NCBI RefSeq assembly: GCF_000013345.1
Contig: NC_007777.1
Location: forward strand, 1,736,001 to 1,800,000
Length of the DNA stretch: 64,000 nucleotides
Reading direction: 5' to 3'
From: Frankia casuarinae
GTDB taxonomy: Bacteria; Actinomycetota; Actinomycetes; Frankiales; Frankiaceae
A program made the position numbers and the translations under genes. A model generated the notes under the pieces. That model made no database searches. It saw only the letters and a program-made list of their open reading frames with translations, and was not told the DNA's origin. This document shows positions 53,643-61,511 of the stretch, piece by piece (position 1 is the first letter of the stretch; each line of letters opens with the position of its first letter).

Positions 53643-54245
53643 TCAACGGGGGAGATCGCGCAGGATGAGGTCGAGGCCCGCGAGGAACTGGGCCTCGTTC
53701 TCCTCCCGTAGATGGGGTGCCGCATCGGAGAGATCCGGGTGGTGTTCGGCCGGCGGGCGTACCGCCGCGACCGGGCCGCCGCGGGCGCCGGCCCCCTCCC
53801 GTTCCACGGCCCGGGCGAGCTGGCGGGCCTCGCTGAGGGTGTGGCCGAGGGTGTAGAAGAGCAGCGTCTGGTAGACGTTGGCGGCGTCGGCCGGATCCAT
53901 GCCTGCGCGGTGAAGCTGGGCGACCGCGTGATCAGCCCGCTCCCAGTAGGCGCCCACCCCGGGCGGGCGGCGCAGCACCAGCGGCGCCAGGGTCGGATGC
54001 GCCAGCAGGGAGCGTCGGAGCTGACGGAAGTTTTCCCGGATGTCCCGGCGGGGGTCGTCGGTCTCCGGCAGCTCCTCCACCCCGCGGATCACCGTGTCCG
54101 TCAGCGCGTCGAGCAGCGCGTTCTTCGTCGCGAAATGTCGGTACATCGCCGTGGGATCCACGTCGAGGAACGCGCCGAGGGCCCGCATGCTGAACGCGCC
54201 CGCGCCGTGCGTGTCCACGACCTCCATCGCTGCCGCCAGCAGCAC
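53643..54245 (-). CDS. TetR-family regulator, no canonical start codon for full helix-turn-helix
   Basis: The product has a TetR DNA-binding region (LLAAAMEVVDTHGAGAFSMRALGAFLDVDPTAMYRHFATKNALLDAL) and a C-terminal ligand domain. The first usable start, GTG 54245, cuts helix 1. Upstream the same frame is open for more than 300 bases and reads like protein: GTADADTGRRRGRRVGSRRT, then PRGTLSREV directly before the GTG codon, preceded by an acidic stretch. It holds no ATG, GTG or TTG. The true start may be a rare codon (CTG 54257, or an ATC) or a frameshift removed it. The regulated gene is probably the adjacent oxidase-like gene. Confidence 0.75.
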   Translation of the reverse strand: MLLAAAMEVVDTHGAGAFSMRALGAFLDVDPTAMYRHFATKNALLDALTDTVIRGVEELPETDDPRRDIRENFRQLRRSLLAHPTLAPLVLRRPPGVGAYWERADHAVAQLHRAGMDPADAANVYQTLLFYTLGHTLSEARQLARAVEREGAGARGGPVAAVRPPAEHHPDLSDAAPHLREENEAQFLAGLDLILRDLPR

Positions 54246-54508
54246 CTCCCGGGACAGCGTGCCCCGTGGGGTCCGCCGGGACCCGACCCGCCGACCTCGC
54301 CGCCTACCGGTGTCCGCGTCGGCGGTTCCGATGCCTTCTGGCTCGTCATCGTCGGTGCCGGGATCGTGCGTGCCGGCGTCACCCTCCCGGGTGTCCTCGG
54401 AGCCTGGGCTCTCGTCGTCGGACCGGGGCGCCTTGGGATCGTTGGTCTCATCGTCGATGGCATCATGATAGTCAACGATGTTGACGCCGTCCCGCGGCTC
54501 GTGATGGT

Positions 54509-55051
54509 CTACTCCTCGGCCCAGGTTTCGCGCACCGGCCCGTTGCCACGGCGCTGCACCCGCACCCCTCGATAGCCCGGTCGCCAGCTTTCCAGCACGA
54601 TCTCCCCGGCCGGCTCGTCGACGCTCGTGCGGACCACCTCGGTGAGCTCGACGCGGAAGAGGTCGAACGGCGTCGGCGGGCCGACCTCGGTGGCGAAGGA
54701 GGCCAGGACCTCCTCATCGTTGATCCACCGGGCCCGCCCGGAGACGCGGATGTCGCCGCCGGCCAGGTCCTGGCCCGGCCCGGGATTGGCGGCCAGGGCG
54801 AAGCGGGGGTCGCGACGCAGGTCCCGGGACTTGCGCGCATCCGGCATGCTCCCGAGCCACAGCTCCCCGAACCGGAAGTTCGTCTCGATTCCGCTCGTGC
54901 GCGGGGAGCCGTCGGCACGCACGGTAGCCAGGATGTGATGGCGGAATGCCGCGAACCGGGTGCGCGCGGTCTTGGCGAGGGCGGGTTGCGCGGCCTCGAA
55001 GTCGCGCCAGGATGTCGTCACCGCGCCATCGTGACATGAAAACTCTGCCAT
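54509..55051 (-). CDS. pyridoxamine 5'-phosphate oxidase-like flavin/F420-binding protein
   Basis: The 180-residue protein has the split-barrel fold of the family: HHILATVRADGSPRTSGIETNF...LWLGSMPDARKSRDLRRDPRFALAANPGP...GDIRVSGRARWI. Such proteins bind FMN or, often in actinobacteria, coenzyme F420, and reduce small molecules. ATG 55051 is six bases after AGGA; GTG 55021 (MTTSWRDFE) is an alternative. It lies just upstream of the TetR gene on the same strand. Confidence 0.8.
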   Translation of the reverse strand: MAEFSCHDGAVTTSWRDFEAAQPALAKTARTRFAAFRHHILATVRADGSPRTSGIETNFRFGELWLGSMPDARKSRDLRRDPRFALAANPGPGQDLAGGDIRVSGRARWINDEEVLASFATEVGPPTPFDLFRVELTEVVRTSVDEPAGEIVLESWRPGYRGVRVQRRGNGPVRETWAEE

Positions 55052-55085
55052 CTGCTGTCCTGGTTCACGGCTAGGCTTCCCAGAC

Positions 55086-55393
55086 GTGCGATCGAGCCGG
55101 CTCACCGCGTTGCTCCTGCATCTGCAGGCCGTGCGGCGGGCCCGACTGACGCCGACGGCTGGCGGGAGGTGGAGCTCGCGACGGAGGGGCTCCAGGTGGC
55201 GCTCAGCCAACTGTGTGTCCTGGCGGACGGGGTCGTGGTGCTCGCCCCCGCCGAGTTGCGCACCGCCTTCGCCGAGGTGGGTCGACGCATGGCGGAGAAC
55301 AATATGGCGGGGAACAGTGCTGCCGCGGCGGTGGGGAGCAACACTACCGTCGCGGGAGATCGGGAGATGCCGGTGAAGGAGGTCGCGCCATAA
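55086..55393 (+). pseudogene. WYL-domain transcription regulator, internally deleted
   Basis: The first codons, MRSSRLTALLLHLQAVRRAR from GTG 55086, match the start of YafY/DeoR-type WYL regulators. After about 60 bases the frame changes and the sequence resumes at the end of such a protein: WREVELATEGLQVALSQLCV, LADGVVVLAPAELRTAFAEV, GRRMAEN, then a non-homologous end to TAA 55391-55393. The middle, including the helix-turn-helix and WYL core, is missing. This is a deletion remnant of about 100 codons from an original of over 300. Confidence 0.65.
55377..55382 (+). promoter_or_regulatory. Shine-Dalgarno AGGAGG pointing to an ATA codon
   Basis: AAGGAGGT (55376-55383) is an essentially perfect ribosome binding site. 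Seven bases after AGGAGG comes ATA (55390-55392), the first codon of the DUF456 frame; no ATG, GTG or TTG lies at suitable distance in that frame. Confidence 0.6.
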
Positions 55394-55875
55394 GTACCGG
55401 TGGGCTGCTAGTTGTCGCTCTGGTGATGGCCGTCGGCCTGGTCGGCGTCGTCCTCCCGGTACTGCCGGGCCTCGTCCTGGTCTGGGGCGCGGGTCTGTGG
55501 TGGGTGATCGCGGACGGTGGGGGAGTCGGTCGCTGGATCGTGCTGGCGCTCATGACCGCGCTGTTCGTGATCGGGGCGCTCACCAAGTACGTCCTGCCGG
55601 CTCGGGCTACGGCCGGTCGGGGGGTGCCGTGGCCCAGCCTGGCCATCGGCGCGGTGTGCGCGATCATCGGCTTCTTTGTAGTGCCGGTCGTCGGGCTCCT
55701 GATCGGTGGAGTGGTCGGGATCTACCTGGCCGAGCTGGTGCGGTTGGGGGATGCGCGAGCGGCGGGCCGCACGACCTGGGCCGCGATCGTCGCCTTCGGG
55801 GTCGGTGTGGTCGTGGAGCTCGCCGCCGGCGTCGCGATGGTGCTCGTCTGGTTGGTCGGCGAGTTCGTCGCGTGA
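55390..55875 (+). CDS. DUF456 membrane protein, apparent ATA start
   Basis: The 161-residue protein has about five hydrophobic helices and the DUF456 pattern VGLVGVVLPVLPGLVLVWGAGLWW and GAVCAIIGFFVVPVVGLLIGGVVGIYLAEL. The family has no known function. The ATA at 55390 has an ideal ribosome site and gives the family's usual N-terminus (ISTGGLLVVALVM). The next in-frame start, GTG 55423, would remove half of the first helix. ATA initiation is rare, so either this is a true ATA start, a mutated ATG with weak expression, or a sequencing error. Confidence 0.7.
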   Translation: MSTGGLLVVALVMAVGLVGVVLPVLPGLVLVWGAGLWWVIADGGGVGRWIVLALMTALFVIGALTKYVLPARATAGRGVPWPSLAIGAVCAIIGFFVVPVVGLLIGGVVGIYLAELVRLGDARAAGRTTWAAIVAFGVGVVVELAAGVAMVLVWLVGEFVA

Positions 55876-56573
55876 TGACACGTGACGACTCATGGCGATT
55901 CGTAACGATTCGTGACGTCGTGCTGCTGCTTCCGGTCTTCCGGAGTCCGCGGGGGCCGGGAGTCCGCGCGTCCCGATCCGGGGAGTCGACCGGCCCCGAG
56001 CCTGGTGGGCCGGTCTCCCGACGGCGCCCTCCGCCGCATGATCGCTATGTTAAGTAGGGGTAACCATTTCCGGTGCTCCGTGGTTGCCGCCTCGTCCGTC
56101 GTGTGCGGCTGTTAGCATCGTCCGAGTGATGCTGATGGAACGTCTCCTGACGGATCTCAATGGTGGACGGCGAATGTTCCACTCCGAATTTCACCGGGCT
56201 ATCGGATCGAACCCCGGATGAGTGATCCGGGGCGGACCTACCGAAAATCTCAGAAATTTATACGATATTTTTTCCATTATTGTTCAGAGTGGCCGTGGTC
56301 AAAGTCGCGGTTCCTTTTTATGTCACATTCCTCCGGGGCTCCGCAGTGGTACCGGGCGCGCCCGCGGAGTCACCGGCCGATGCGGCGTCCGTTCTTTCCC
56401 CCGATGTCCTTCCCTTCTATGTCCTTCCCTTCGACGTCGAGGATCGTGTGGAGGCAGCCGGCCGCCGGGTTCCGCGGCCGCGGTCTGGTCGAGGCCTGAC
56501 GACGTGACCGGGAAACGTAGCGCGCAGGCTCCGTCCTTGAGGGCGGGAGGATGCCAAGAGAGGAGACCGTCCC
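55876..56573. other. intergenic region with hairpin and AT-rich island
   Basis: No supported gene in about 700 bp. Features are a hairpin (CCCCGGAT at 56212-56219 with ATCCGGGG at 56225-56232), a very AT-rich stretch just after it (56243-56290) and a 15-bp-period duplication of ATGTCCTTCCCTT (about 56403-56430). The right end has the ribosome site (GAGAGGAGA) of the ATP-grasp gene. Confidence 0.5.
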
Positions 56574-57860
56574 GTGCGTGTCCTGGTGATCGGATTCGGG
56601 CAGGCGTTGCTCAACCAGCTGGGTTCGGCGCTGCCGCCGGGCAGTGTCACCCTCGTCGAGGACCCGGATCTGATCGACCGGCGGCGAGTGCGGCCGGCTG
56701 TCGAGAAGCTGCCCTGCGTGGCGGCCCTGCTCCCGGCGGCCTACCACCAGAGCGAGGACTTCCTCCCCGTCGTGCTCGCAGCGGCGGCCACCGGGGGACC
56801 CTTCACCGCCGTCGTCCCGGCCCTGGAGTACAGCGTCCCCGCCGCGGCCTTGGCCGCGGCCGCACTGGGCCTGCCGGGCGCGGGAGTCGGGGCCGCCCGA
56901 TGCCTGTCGGACAAGATCGAACTGCGCCGGGCGGCGACGGCGGCGGGCATCGCGACCCCGCGCTGGCGGGAGGTCTTCGGCCCGGATGACCTCGCGGCCT
57001 TCGGGGTGGAGAGCCCGGTGGTGCTCAAACCCGCCAACCGGCACGGCAGTCTCGGCGTGCAGATCCTCGACGCGGTGGAGGACGGGCCGCTCGACCTGGC
57101 GGCCATCTGGTCGGCGACGGTCGCCGCCCTCGACGACGGCGCGCTTCCCAACCGCCCGTTGCACTGGCGCTACCTGGTGGAGAGCCGGATGGTCGGCGCG
57201 GAGTTCAGCGTGGAGGCGCTGGTGCGCGACGGCGTGCCGAGCTTCGTCAACGTGACGGCGAAGCGGGTGCTGCCCGGGCGGCACCCGGTCGAGACCGGGC
57301 ACGTCGTGCCGGCCCCCGGACCCGCGGCCAGGACCGCCGTGCTGAGCCGCGCGTTGACGCGTCTCATCGCGGCGATCGGCTTCGGGGACGGCATCCTGCA
57401 CGCCGAATGGATGCTGACCGCCCGCTGCCCGGACGACCCGGTGCTCATCGAGTGCGCCGGGCGGATCCCCGGTGACAGTCTGGTCGAACTCATCGACTTG
57501 GCCTACGGAACCTCGCTGGCCGCGGACTACCTGGAGATTCTTTCCGGGGGGCGGCCCGCGCCGGCCGCGGTGGCGAGCGCCGCTGCGGCGATCCGCTTCC
57601 TGAGTGCCTCACCCGGTCGGGTCGACGCGGTCGACGGCGTCGAGGTCGCGCGGGCGGTGCCCGGGGTGCGGCGGGTGGCGCTGGCGGTCACCCCGGGCAC
57701 GTCCATCCCGCCGCTGCGCTCGTCGGGCGACCGCATCGGCGAGGTGTTGGCGGTCGGCCCGACCCCGATGGATGCCGAGGCCACGGCGGCACGCGCCGCC
57801 GGGCTGGTGCGCGTGGCGGCGGCAGGGGCTCCGTTCGGCGCGGCTGTCATGCGGATCTAA
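56574..57860 (+). CDS. ATP-grasp ligase family protein
   Basis: The 428-residue protein has an N-terminal Rossmann-like part (MRVLVIGFGQALLNQLGSAL), the ATP-grasp region (CLSDKIELRRAATAAGIATPRW, PVVLKPANRHGSLGVQ, LVESRMVGAEFSVEALVRDG) and the metal site (HAEWMLTARCPDDPVLIECAGRIPGDS). It should join a carboxylate to an amine or thiol with ATP, as in L-amino-acid ligases and BtrJ-type enzymes. Substrates are unknown. GTG 56574 follows GAGAGGAGA. The arginine-deiminase-like gene 417 bp downstream may belong to the same pathway. Confidence 0.8.
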   Translation: MRVLVIGFGQALLNQLGSALPPGSVTLVEDPDLIDRRRVRPAVEKLPCVAALLPAAYHQSEDFLPVVLAAAATGGPFTAVVPALEYSVPAAALAAAALGLPGAGVGAARCLSDKIELRRAATAAGIATPRWREVFGPDDLAAFGVESPVVLKPANRHGSLGVQILDAVEDGPLDLAAIWSATVAALDDGALPNRPLHWRYLVESRMVGAEFSVEALVRDGVPSFVNVTAKRVLPGRHPVETGHVVPAPGPAARTAVLSRALTRLIAAIGFGDGILHAEWMLTARCPDDPVLIECAGRIPGDSLVELIDLAYGTSLAADYLEILSGGRPAPAAVASAAAAIRFLSASPGRVDAVDGVEVARAVPGVRRVALAVTPGTSIPPLRSSGDRIGEVLAVGPTPMDAEATAARAAGLVRVAAAGAPFGAAVMRI

Positions 57861-58277
57861 TTCCGTTGCCGCCGTCGCTCACCCTGATTATGAACACGTA
57901 AACGCCTGCCCGATCGGCACGTCGCGTACCCGCGCTATCCCGGGCTCCGCGTCCTGGTCGCATAATGCCGAGGTGGAACGCGCCAGCGAGAAATCGGATA
58001 GATGATTCTTGGCCTGTGGGTCGGCGTCCGGCGGGTGAGTACGGACATCGCCGTCGATCTGTCTACGGCTGCTGCTTCCACGCTCTCCCCGCGGCCGTGT
58101 TCCGCTTTTCCGTGCCTTTCTCCTCGTTGGCCGATGGGGGCCGAGGGCGCGCCGTGGCGGGTGCCGCCGTCGCGGCGGGGGTGATGGTGTCGGGGGTGCC
58201 GGTGTCGGGGGTGCCGGTGTCGGGGGTGCCGGGCCGGCGCGGTCGCGACCTGGTCACCGGATGACCGGGGTTACCGG
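57861..58277. other. intergenic region with 15-bp repeat
   Basis: No gene is supported. It includes three exact copies of GGTGTCGGGGGTGCC (58186-58230) and, at its right end, the duplicated start region of the next gene. Confidence 0.5.
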
Positions 58278-58286
58278 ATGACCGGG
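58256..58286 (+). promoter_or_regulatory. duplicated start region with minigene MTGVTG
   Basis: ACCGGATGACCGGG occurs at 58256-58269 and 58273-58286 (17-bp period). ATG 58261 opens MTGVTG and ends at TGA 58279-58281, overlapping by ATGA the ATG 58278 of the deiminase-like gene. The layout is like that before rluB. Confidence 0.65.
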
Positions 58287-59390
58287 TCGACGGTTCTCAT
58301 CCAGAATCCGACGGTGGTGCAGCCGGCCGAGACGTCGGTGTTCCTGGCACCCCGTCCGTCCTACGACCCGGTCCGGGCCGCGGCCGAGTCCGCCGCGGTG
58401 CGAGCGGCGCTCGCCGACCTCGGGGCCCGTCCCTGTGCCCCGTCCGAGATCCTCGCGGCGCTGCCCCGGGAGGTCCTGATCGAGCTCGCCGTCCGCGCGG
58501 TCAGCGCTGAGGACGACCTGCGAATGGCCGCCGCCCGCGAGGCGCTCCACGACTGGTCGGCGCCGGCGCTGGTGCCGGTGGTGCTGCGCCAGCCGCGGCT
58601 GCTGCTCGACCCCGGCGCCGCCCGCGGCGTGATCGGCCCCGACCAGGCGGACGAGAGCTACGCTCTGCGTCCCCTGGCCGGGTTGATGTTTCCTCGTGAT
58701 CATTATGTCGATCTCGGTGAAGCGGTCGCGGTCGGCCGGTTGCGGCGCCGGGACCGGGCCCGCGAGACGGTCGTCATGGCGGCCGTGCTGCGCGGGTTGC
58801 GGGGCCGATCGGCCGAGGTCCGCGTCCCGGAGCCGCTGTTCCTGGAAGGCGGGGATCTGGTGAGCTGCGGCGATGTGGCCGTCCTCGGCACCGGTTGGCG
58901 GACCAGCCCGGCGGTCTGGGGGCTGTTGCGTCCGCATCTGCTGGCCAGCTTCGGTCACGTGGTGCGGGTCCGCGACGAGCTGCGGCGTGACGGCCAGCCC
59001 CATCTGAACTCCTGGCTCGGCCTCGGCCCGGGGATCGCCCTCGTCGCCGCCGATCGGCTGCACGCCCCGGCGGTGGTGGAACGCGACGGCGTCGCCGGCC
59101 GGGAGACGACGCTGGTCGACGCCCTGCGAACGATCAATCTCGCCGTCTGTCCGCTGGCACCGGACATGGTCGCGGCCTTCGCCGCGGGGGTGTTCTTCCT
59201 ACCGGCCTTCGCGCCGCCGGAATCGGTCCTCCGGTCGGAGCCGGCCGCCCTGGTATCCACGGCGAGTGCGCCCTGGACCGAACCGGTGCTGTCGCGGTTC
59301 GGGATCCAGACCGTCGCGGTGCCGTTTGACGAACATCACAAGCAGTTCGGCAGCCTGCACCGGGCGCTCAACACCGTCCCGCTGCGCTGA
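58278..59390 (+). CDS. arginine deiminase/amidinotransferase-like protein lacking catalytic Cys
   Basis: The 370-residue protein has the fold motifs of arginine deiminases: FPRDHYVDLGEAVAVGRL (for FTRDPF), FLEGGDLVSCGD (for EGGD) and a late HLNSWLGL His region. At the C-terminus, where the catalytic cysteine sits in GGPRCMSMPL or GxHC, it reads FGSLHRALNTVPLR, without Cys. The other Cys residues are elsewhere. It is either an inactive binding protein or an enzyme of changed chemistry. It may act with the ATP-grasp gene upstream. Confidence 0.75.
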   Translation: MTGSTVLIQNPTVVQPAETSVFLAPRPSYDPVRAAAESAAVRAALADLGARPCAPSEILAALPREVLIELAVRAVSAEDDLRMAAAREALHDWSAPALVPVVLRQPRLLLDPGAARGVIGPDQADESYALRPLAGLMFPRDHYVDLGEAVAVGRLRRRDRARETVVMAAVLRGLRGRSAEVRVPEPLFLEGGDLVSCGDVAVLGTGWRTSPAVWGLLRPHLLASFGHVVRVRDELRRDGQPHLNSWLGLGPGIALVAADRLHAPAVVERDGVAGRETTLVDALRTINLAVCPLAPDMVAAFAAGVFFLPAFAPPESVLRSEPAALVSTASAPWTEPVLSRFGIQTVAVPFDEHHKQFGSLHRALNTVPLR

Positions 59391-59412
59391 TGGCATGGCG
59401 CTTGCGGTGGGA

Positions 59413-59418
59413 CTAAAA
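59413..59418 (+). promoter_or_regulatory. -10 element of a leaderless vapB transcript
   Basis: TAAAAT lies eight bases before the antitoxin ATG (59426), with no ribosome site between, the arrangement of leaderless actinobacterial genes. GCTTGC repeats flank it (59401-59424) and may be the autoregulation site. Confidence 0.5.
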
Positions 59419-59425
59419 TGCTTGC

Positions 59426-59662
59426 ATGGCGACGATTCATGTCCGCGAGGTGCCGGAGGAGACCCTCACCATCCTCAAGGTCCGTGCCGCGCGCGCGGGC
59501 CGGTCATTGCAGCAGTATGTGCTGCAGCTGCTGGAGGGCGAGGCGGCGACGCTCACGGCCGAGGAAGCCGCGGACCAGGCCCGATCGATCGCCTCCCGCG
59601 GCACGGTGACCGCGACCGACGTCGTGGACGCGATAGCGCGGATGCGCGCGGACCGTGGATGA
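59426..59662 (+). CDS. vapB: VapB/FitA-type ribbon-helix-helix antitoxin
   Basis: The 78-residue protein begins with ATIHVREVPEETLTILKVRAARAGRSLQQYVLQLLEGEA, a ribbon-helix-helix DNA-binding domain of the FitA/VapB class, followed by a toxin-binding tail. It overlaps the toxin gene by ATGA. It represses its own promoter and inhibits VapC. Confidence 0.88.
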   Translation: MATIHVREVPEETLTILKVRAARAGRSLQQYVLQLLEGEAATLTAEEAADQARSIASRGTVTATDVVDAIARMRADRG

Positions 59663-60060
59663 TCGTCCTGGACACCTCCGCGCTGGTGGAGTTTCTGGTC
59701 GGCACGGATGACGTCGCCGACGTGGTCCGTGCCCTGGCCACCCGGGAGCGGATCGCCGCGCCGCACGCGGTCGACCTGGAATGCGCCTCGACGCTGCGCG
59801 GCCTCGCCCGCGGTGGGAAGCTGCCCGAGGGCGAAGCATCACGTGCCCTGGAACTGCTTGGTCGCATGAACCTGCGACGCTATGGCCACGCCCCGCTCCT
59901 CCCCCGGATCTGGGAACTACGCCACAACATGTGGCCCTACGATGCCGCCTACATCGCGCTCGCGGAAACCCTGAACGCCGACCTTGTCACGGCCAACCGG
60001 AAACTCGACCGCGTTCCGGGTCTCCGCTGCACCGTCCGTGACCTCCAGAACGGGCCGTGA
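59659..60060 (+). CDS. vapC: VapC-type PIN-domain ribonuclease toxin
   Basis: The 133-residue PIN protein has Asp5 (VLDTSALVE), the second acidic residue in DLECASTL, and the late YDAAYIALAE Asp, making up the metal site. VapC toxins cut tRNA or rRNA at specific loops. ATG 59659 overlaps the antitoxin stop by four bases. Confidence 0.9.
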   Translation: MIVLDTSALVEFLVGTDDVADVVRALATRERIAAPHAVDLECASTLRGLARGGKLPEGEASRALELLGRMNLRRYGHAPLLPRIWELRHNMWPYDAAYIALAETLNADLVTANRKLDRVPGLRCTVRDLQNGP

Positions 60061-60169
60061 ACGCTCCGACCGGACCCGGCTCGCCTCCAGCCCGAGCCCC
60101 AGCCCGGTCAGGTGGGAGTCGAACCATCAGCGTCGGCTTGCGGGGCGTCGGCTGCGGCATGCTACCGGC

Positions 60170-60536
60170 ATGCCTGATTCGCGGATCAGCCTGGCCGATG
60201 CCCTGGAACTGAGGCGGACCGGCGACCTGTGGCTGTTCCGCGGCCGCACGGCGGCGGACCGGGCGATCCAGACGACGACCAACAGCCCGGTGAACCATGT
60301 CGGCATGGCGGTGGTCGTTGACGATCTTCCGCCGCTGATGTGGCACGCCGAGCTGGGAAATCGTTGCCGGACGTCTGGGCGGGCACGCATCAGCGCGGCG
60401 TGCAGTTGCACGACCTGCGTGCGGCGGTGGAGGTCTGGGCACGCCGTTTCCGTTCTGGAGCGGTGACGACCTGCGTCTGTCCGGAGGCTTCGTGCTGGGC
60501 GGGGAGATCGTCGTGGACGTGGACGACCCTGCCTAG
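60170..60536 (+). pseudogene. frameshifted permuted papain-like hydrolase remnant
   Basis: ATG 60170 opens MPDSRISLADALELRRTGDL, then WLFRGRTAADRAIQTTTNSP, then VNHVGMAVVV: the start of an actinobacterial permuted-papain/amidase-like family. After DLPPLMWHAELG a one-base shift near 60358 moves the homologous reading to KSLPDVWAGTHQRGVQLHDL and RAAVEVWARRF. A third frame then gives PFPFWSGDDLRLSGGFVLGG to TAG 60534-60536, perhaps the end of another gene. At least two frameshifts and a truncation make it inactive. Confidence 0.6.
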
Positions 60537-60615
60537 CGTCGCGTCCGGTGGGTCCGTGCGGCGGCCGTTGACCAGGATTCGGTTCCTTGTCTTTCCAGAG
60601 CCTTTCGTGTCCGAT

Positions 60616-61506
60616 TTATCCCTCTGGATAGGCAGGATGCGTCTGGGGGGATGCCGTCGTCATGGGGATGCCGTCCAGGTGCGGCACGGTGATCGCGGTG
60701 ACCAGCAGGCCGCGGGCCGAGAGCCAACGACCGCCGAAGCCGGTCAGCTCACCGCCGGCCAGCCGTGGTCCCGCCACCAGGAGTTTCGCGGTGAAGGTGC
60801 CCCGGGCGGCCGGGCTCGGTGCCGGCGGGCCCATAGGTGCGGTGCCCGGGTGGATCACGAGGGCGGCGTCCCCGAAGCCGAGCCAACGTTCCGCCAACGG
60901 GTACCACGCCTTGTAGACAGACTCCTTGGCGCTGAACAGCAGCCGGTCCCAGCAGACGGCCGGGCGGGTGCGGGTGAGGGCCGCGAGCCAGCCCGCCTCG
61001 GCGGGAACGGTGATCTCCTTCAGCACCCCGCCGGGTGTGGGCTCGTTCGGCTCGGCGTCGATGCCGATGGTGTGGACCTCCGCCGCCCGGGCCACCGCGG
61101 CCGCCCGGTAGCCGGCGCAGTGGGTGATGCTTCCCACCACTCCGTCCGGCCAGCCGGGTGCGCCGCGGGAACCGGGCAGGATCGGCGCCGCCGGAAGTCC
61201 GAGCCCCTCCAGCGCGCGATGCGCGCATACCCGGGCGGTGGTGAACTCGCGGCGCCTCTTGTCGACCGCGCGGCTCAGCAGCGCAGCCTCCTCGGGGAAT
61301 AGCACAGCCGAGGGATCGTCCTCAAACGCCTCGACGGCGACGGCCGCGGCGGGCAGCAGGCTCGCGAGCAGGCGCGGATCCACCCTCTTTACTCCGGTAC
61401 CCGTTACTCCGGTAGCCGTCCCTGACGTCGAAGCCGGCGCCCCCGGCGGCGCCGAGCCTGCCCCCGGCGCCAATCTCGATCCCGGCGTGGAACTCGATCC
61501 TGGCAT
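60616..61506 (-). CDS. 4'-phosphopantetheinyl transferase (EntD/Sfp type)
   Basis: The 296-residue protein has GWPDGVVGSITHCAGY, HTIGIDAEPNEP (metal-binding Asp, Glu) and FSAKESVYKAWYP, the signature of EntD-like phosphopantetheinyl transferases, which activate carrier proteins of polyketide and non-ribosomal peptide synthases. The first 40 residues are Ala/Pro/Gly-rich. ATG 61506 is chosen since it avoids overlap with the upstream phosphoesterase gene (ends 61512). The gene pair is common in actinobacteria. Its targets are not in this window. Confidence 0.9.
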   Translation of the reverse strand: MPGSSSTPGSRLAPGAGSAPPGAPASTSGTATGVTGTGVKRVDPRLLASLLPAAAVAVEAFEDDPSAVLFPEEAALLSRAVDKRRREFTTARVCAHRALEGLGLPAAPILPGSRGAPGWPDGVVGSITHCAGYRAAAVARAAEVHTIGIDAEPNEPTPGGVLKEITVPAEAGWLAALTRTRPAVCWDRLLFSAKESVYKAWYPLAERWLGFGDAALVIHPGTAPMGPPAPSPAARGTFTAKLLVAGPRLAGGELTGFGGRWLSARGLLVTAITVPHLDGIPMTTASPQTHPAYPEG

Positions 61507-61511
61507 CGCGC

